Below, piece by piece: positions 60,346 to 64,000 of a stretch of DNA of 64,000 nt. The stretch lies in the NCBI GenBank assembly GCA_948474755.1, contig CAOLHI010001246.1:1-64000 (forward strand). The letters run 5' to 3'. The notes under the pieces were generated by a model. It was not told the origin of the DNA and searched no databases. It worked only from the letters and a program-made list of their open reading frames with translations. Made by a program: the position numbers and the translations under genes. The number at the start of each line of letters is the position of its first letter. The stretch's first letter is position 1. Source of the stretch: Ctenosaura bakeri (Eukaryota > Chordata > Lepidosauria > Squamata > Iguanidae).

Positions 60346-63002
60346 AAACCACTGATGACAGGTTGAGCCTCAGAACTGTGTTCCTCATTTATCTCCTGGG
60401 TCTGCTGTTTTTTGCCTCTCTTCACCCTTTAAATCTTGAAATTCCTTTTTGAAATGTTTTGGTTTCTAAAAATACAAGTCATTTCTGTAAAACAACTTGT
60501 ATGATGAATGTGAATACCCTTTCTACCGTATGGCCCAGGTAGAAAAATATATCTCTTCAGATATAAACCCTTAGAGTTCAACTTCTGAATTTTTTTTCAG
60601 TTCTAGTTCTAGATATAATTGCTTAGGTATTCCTCATTATGAAAGGTGTTTCCTATTTGAGGGATGGAAAGCTTTCCCTTTTATGTAGACTGAATGAGAT
60701 GCCAAAAAACCCATGTAATATGGGGTGTGGGCCCTTCATAAAAACAAAAGTGTGTGCATCATGTAATTTATGATTGTGGACAGGATGTTACTTTTGCAGA
60801 AAATACCTGGCTATGTTAGCTGGTATTTAGGTAGAACACAAATTTCTCAGTTGCTGCTTCCTGATTATCAACCCTGTATACCATGAACTTCAACTTTCTC
60901 TTATTGCTGTTTCGGAAACATGGCCACACTAGTTCTAGAAAAACTGAGTATTTATTTCTATGGCACAAATGCAGTTCTAATATATTCACAGAATTAAAGG
61001 AAATGCCAGAGAAAATAGACCTTGACTAAATCAGAAGCATTAAAATAATAACAATAGCACATATTGACATTTCCCTCCAGCTTTGTGCTTGTAAAGATCT
61101 CTTAGATCCTTACAGGGGAAACAGAATCCAGGAGGATGCTATAAAACATTGCCCTTAATTCATACAGTCAGATGGGATCACTGTAGAAATAACATGATGG
61201 ATCAGGTGGGGCACTGAAAACTATTAAGACGGAGAGGAGTAACTTACCTAGTTTCTACGGTCACAATGTTTCTTTATAAGTCATAGCTATCTGAACGCGC
61301 TACATTCATCCTCGTAGTGTGAGAAAATTAGCCGCATTTGTATTCTTTAAAATGAATGGGAAAGACATAACTTGCACCTGTGGCACCACTTCTTCCTTTC
61401 CCCTCTTAGAACTGGGAAGTGCAGAAGTTCTGTGTGTGGCATTTTATTGGATTCTTTCTGATTCTTGGATATCTGCTGCAGAATAAAGGGAGGCAATTAA
61501 CCTAGACATGTCAGAAGACAGTTGAGAAACTAGAATAGACCACTGGAGTAAGCATGGTAGTCATAAAGGCTGCTGGTATAATATTGTCATATGTATAGAT
61601 GAGCGCATTGCCAACGTTGGTGAACCCTCAATAAAGAACAAAAACTGAATGATCAGATCACACCATTGGTTCCTTTCACTTTCCATAGCTGTGTCCTGTT
61701 TTCTCTTATCAAGTTGTGGATCCATGAACACCCAGTCCATTCTCACCAGGACTTGATTGTTCCTGTTTTTCATGTTCAATACAAATCCAGCAGAAATTTG
61801 TAGAAGAGGAGATTGCCAGGTACTTCTCTCACCTTGCAATTGACTCTCTCTCCCATCATTATACATTTCTTCACACAAATCATGTCAACAGAATATGCTC
61901 TTCTGGAATATCGCTTTTCATAGTCAACGTATCTATTTTATATAAAAGAAGCTGTTTTAGCAATAAAGGTCAAATTAATAGTAATTTCCCTAATGTTTTG
62001 AAATGCTCACCTAATTTTTTTTTATACCTAGTCATGTGTATCTGAAATAATTACTGAGAGAAACAAATTCACCATAAACATATTTGGCTTTCTAGAATAA
62101 ACTTTGTCAGAATCAATTGTAAAAGAATTCAGAACAATCTTTGTACATATTATTGTAAATAATAGGAATTTTAGAAATAGTACTGTGTTCATAGATGTGC
62201 AAGTGAATCACATTCAGACAGATAATAGGTCTTTGCAGAGTGTATGCGATTTATGTAAAATGGAAGATGCTCCACTTTGCTATGAAATAGGAACTTGCAG
62301 TGCAGATAGAAACTAGTAAAAGCTAGTAAAAAGAAGAGTTCTGGGCAATGTACAATAGTGAATGCACTCCTGACTTGCCTTTAAATTATTTTTTTCTCTA
62401 GTTTTCCTAGAAAGCAGCGTCCAGGTTTTGTTTTCATTAATTCTTTTCAAAGTGAGCTTAGAAAAACAACTTACACCGGTGCACCTTCTCTCTTTCTAGC
62501 TGATCTTTCAGTTCTTTACCCCCACTACCCCCAGAGAAGCAAATCTTACCTTGACGTATATCCATATTTGTGGGTGGGTGTCCATCTGTGTGTCTGAATG
62601 TAACTGGCAATATAGATTGTGCTTACCGTATAGAAGTCTTAGTGGCAGTACAGTTGAATCATCCAGTTTTTCATAGACGGGGGAAAAAGAGTACTTTCTC
62701 CTAAGCACATAAACTTTTAAATGACATTCCTAAACATTTTCTAGGTTTTTGTCTGCAAGAGATTATGAAGTTTATAGTTTATTTTGTATGCAGATGTAGC
62801 TTAAATAAATATAATTTCCATGTTCCTGTGTAGGAAAGGATGCTTCAGATTGTCTCCAATAACATCATTGCCACAGTGCACATATTCTATTTCCATCAAT
62901 TACTTTAAAACACACATACACAAATGCACACGAAGCATGAGTGACTGAGTGAAGCAGTAGAATGACATCAAGACTTGAATCTCAAACATTTGTACAAAGA
63001 TG
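60346..63002. other. UBE2E2 intron 3, unassigned
   Basis: No exon or named repeat is recognised. A short CA-rich stretch lies at 62910-62930. Confidence 0.45.
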
Positions 63003-63466
63003 TTCTGGGCTCCACAATTTGTGCAGGATATTGACAAGCTGGGAAATGTTCGGAGAAGGGCAACCAAGATGAACAAAGATCTGGAAACAAAGCCTTATGA
63101 GAAACAATTTAGGAAGTTGGATATGTTTAGAAAAAGATAAGACAGAGAGGTGACATGATAGCCATTTTTAAGGATCTGAAAGGATATCATGTAGAAGATG
63201 GAATGAGCTTTTCTGCTGCTCTGAAGACTGTATATGAATCAATGGATTCAAATTATAAGAAAAGAGATTCTATGTAAACATTAAGAAGAACTTTTGTACT
63301 GTAAGAACAAAGCAGCAGTACAATTTGACTGCTTTGGAAGGTGTTGGACACTCTTTGTAGGTCTTCTAACAAGTTGGTATTTTCAGGAGTGCTGTAATTG
63401 TGTGCTTGGCAAGAGTTGGACTAGATGGCGCTTGTGGCCCTGCCGGTGGTAAGATTCTATGTTGTT
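63003..63466 (+). mobile_element. Older CR1 LINE 3' fragment
   Basis: DNA follows the 46324-46996 copy block by block: aggatattgacaagctggga, gggcaaccaagatg, gacatgatagccatttttaa, ttggactagatggcgcttgt, and the end gattctatgttg. Stops and deletions have destroyed the frame. Confidence 0.8.
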
Positions 63467-64000
63467 GTTAATGAAGTATTGTAAAAGTATTTCTTGTGTT
63501 CTGTTACGTCTGCTCACATAATTAACTGGAAAATAGTATGGTTGGTCTTCAAAGAAGAGAGACATGTTTGCATGACTCTTAGATCATGAGTATCACACAA
63601 TTATATGACTTTTCTTGTGCATGGAAAAAGAATTTCATATGCAAATAGACCAGCTGCAATAGTAGGTTGTTTTGTTTTTTTGTCAAAACAGCCAGTGGCT
63701 GCCGGATTTGCCAATATTTTTTTCTCCATGTGTTCTAGTTTTACTTATTTTCCTGCGTTGTAACCTATGCTACAGTTTCTTTAGTGTGTTTTTGATTTTC
63801 TTTTTCTTTTTCCTATTAACTTACCATGGTGGTTTTAGTTATATTTTAACTCTGAATGTTTTGTCAAGGCTGTGGAATGATGATAGCTGAAGAGTGGGTT
63901 GTTTTCATTTCCACTTAGTTGTAAAGCTGTTTTGATATGAAGTGGCATCAGAAGTCTTTTGTAATTCTTCCATTATTAAAATCAAAATATAAATAATGCT
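63467..64000. other. UBE2E2 intron 3, right edge
   Basis: T-rich. No exon is recognised before the window ends. Confidence 0.5.

Noticed and set aside
60107..60388. 93-codon minus-strand frame
   Set aside because: It is made by a degenerate CT-rich tandem tract.

Overview
The window is vertebrate nuclear DNA, most likely from a squamate reptile (lizard). It is mostly AT-rich and intron-bearing. It is full of repeats typical of lizard genomes: tRNA-derived SINEs with an ACAACAA tail, a full-length-sized L1, CR1 and L2 LINEs, a DIRS tyrosine-recombinase retroelement, and hAT-, Tigger- and other short inverted-repeat DNA transposons. The species cannot be fixed from the sequence alone.

The one certain host gene is UBE2E2 (ubiquitin-conjugating enzyme E2 E2) on the + strand. 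A CpG island at about 33.7-34.96 kb looks like its promoter and non-coding first exon. Exon 2 (44619-44802) holds the start codon and the serine-rich N-terminal tail. Exon 3 (58774-58824) begins the UBC fold. The remaining exons lie beyond the right edge. A short ATG exon at 57138-57181 has a good splice donor and the same phase as exon 2, so it may give an alternative N-terminus.

Region by region: 1-4.1 kb is a GC-rich block. It holds two divergently transcribed trihelix (Myb/SANT-like) genes with spliced structures, a shared CpG promoter and a 69-bp minisatellite. 5.1-10.3 kb holds a SINE, an internally deleted DIRS element and an old antisense L2 LINE. 12.06-12.9 kb looks like a solo LTR. 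15.18-21.63 kb is a complete-length but frame-broken L1 with a target-site duplication. 22.05-25.52 kb is a cluster of DNA transposons. Its centre is a 2.28-kb inverted-repeat element that appears to carry exon 1 of a mitochondrial cysteinyl-tRNA synthetase gene (CARS2), together with its splice donor. 25.6-31 kb has nested SINE, MITE and hAT insertions. 33.7-64 kb is the UBE2E2 locus with intronic CR1, L2, SINE and hAT copies.

The most interesting item is the CARS2 exon inside a transposon-like unit, which resembles the gene-fragment capture of plant Pack elements. The divergent trihelix gene pair and the candidate alternative UBE2E2 first exon come next.
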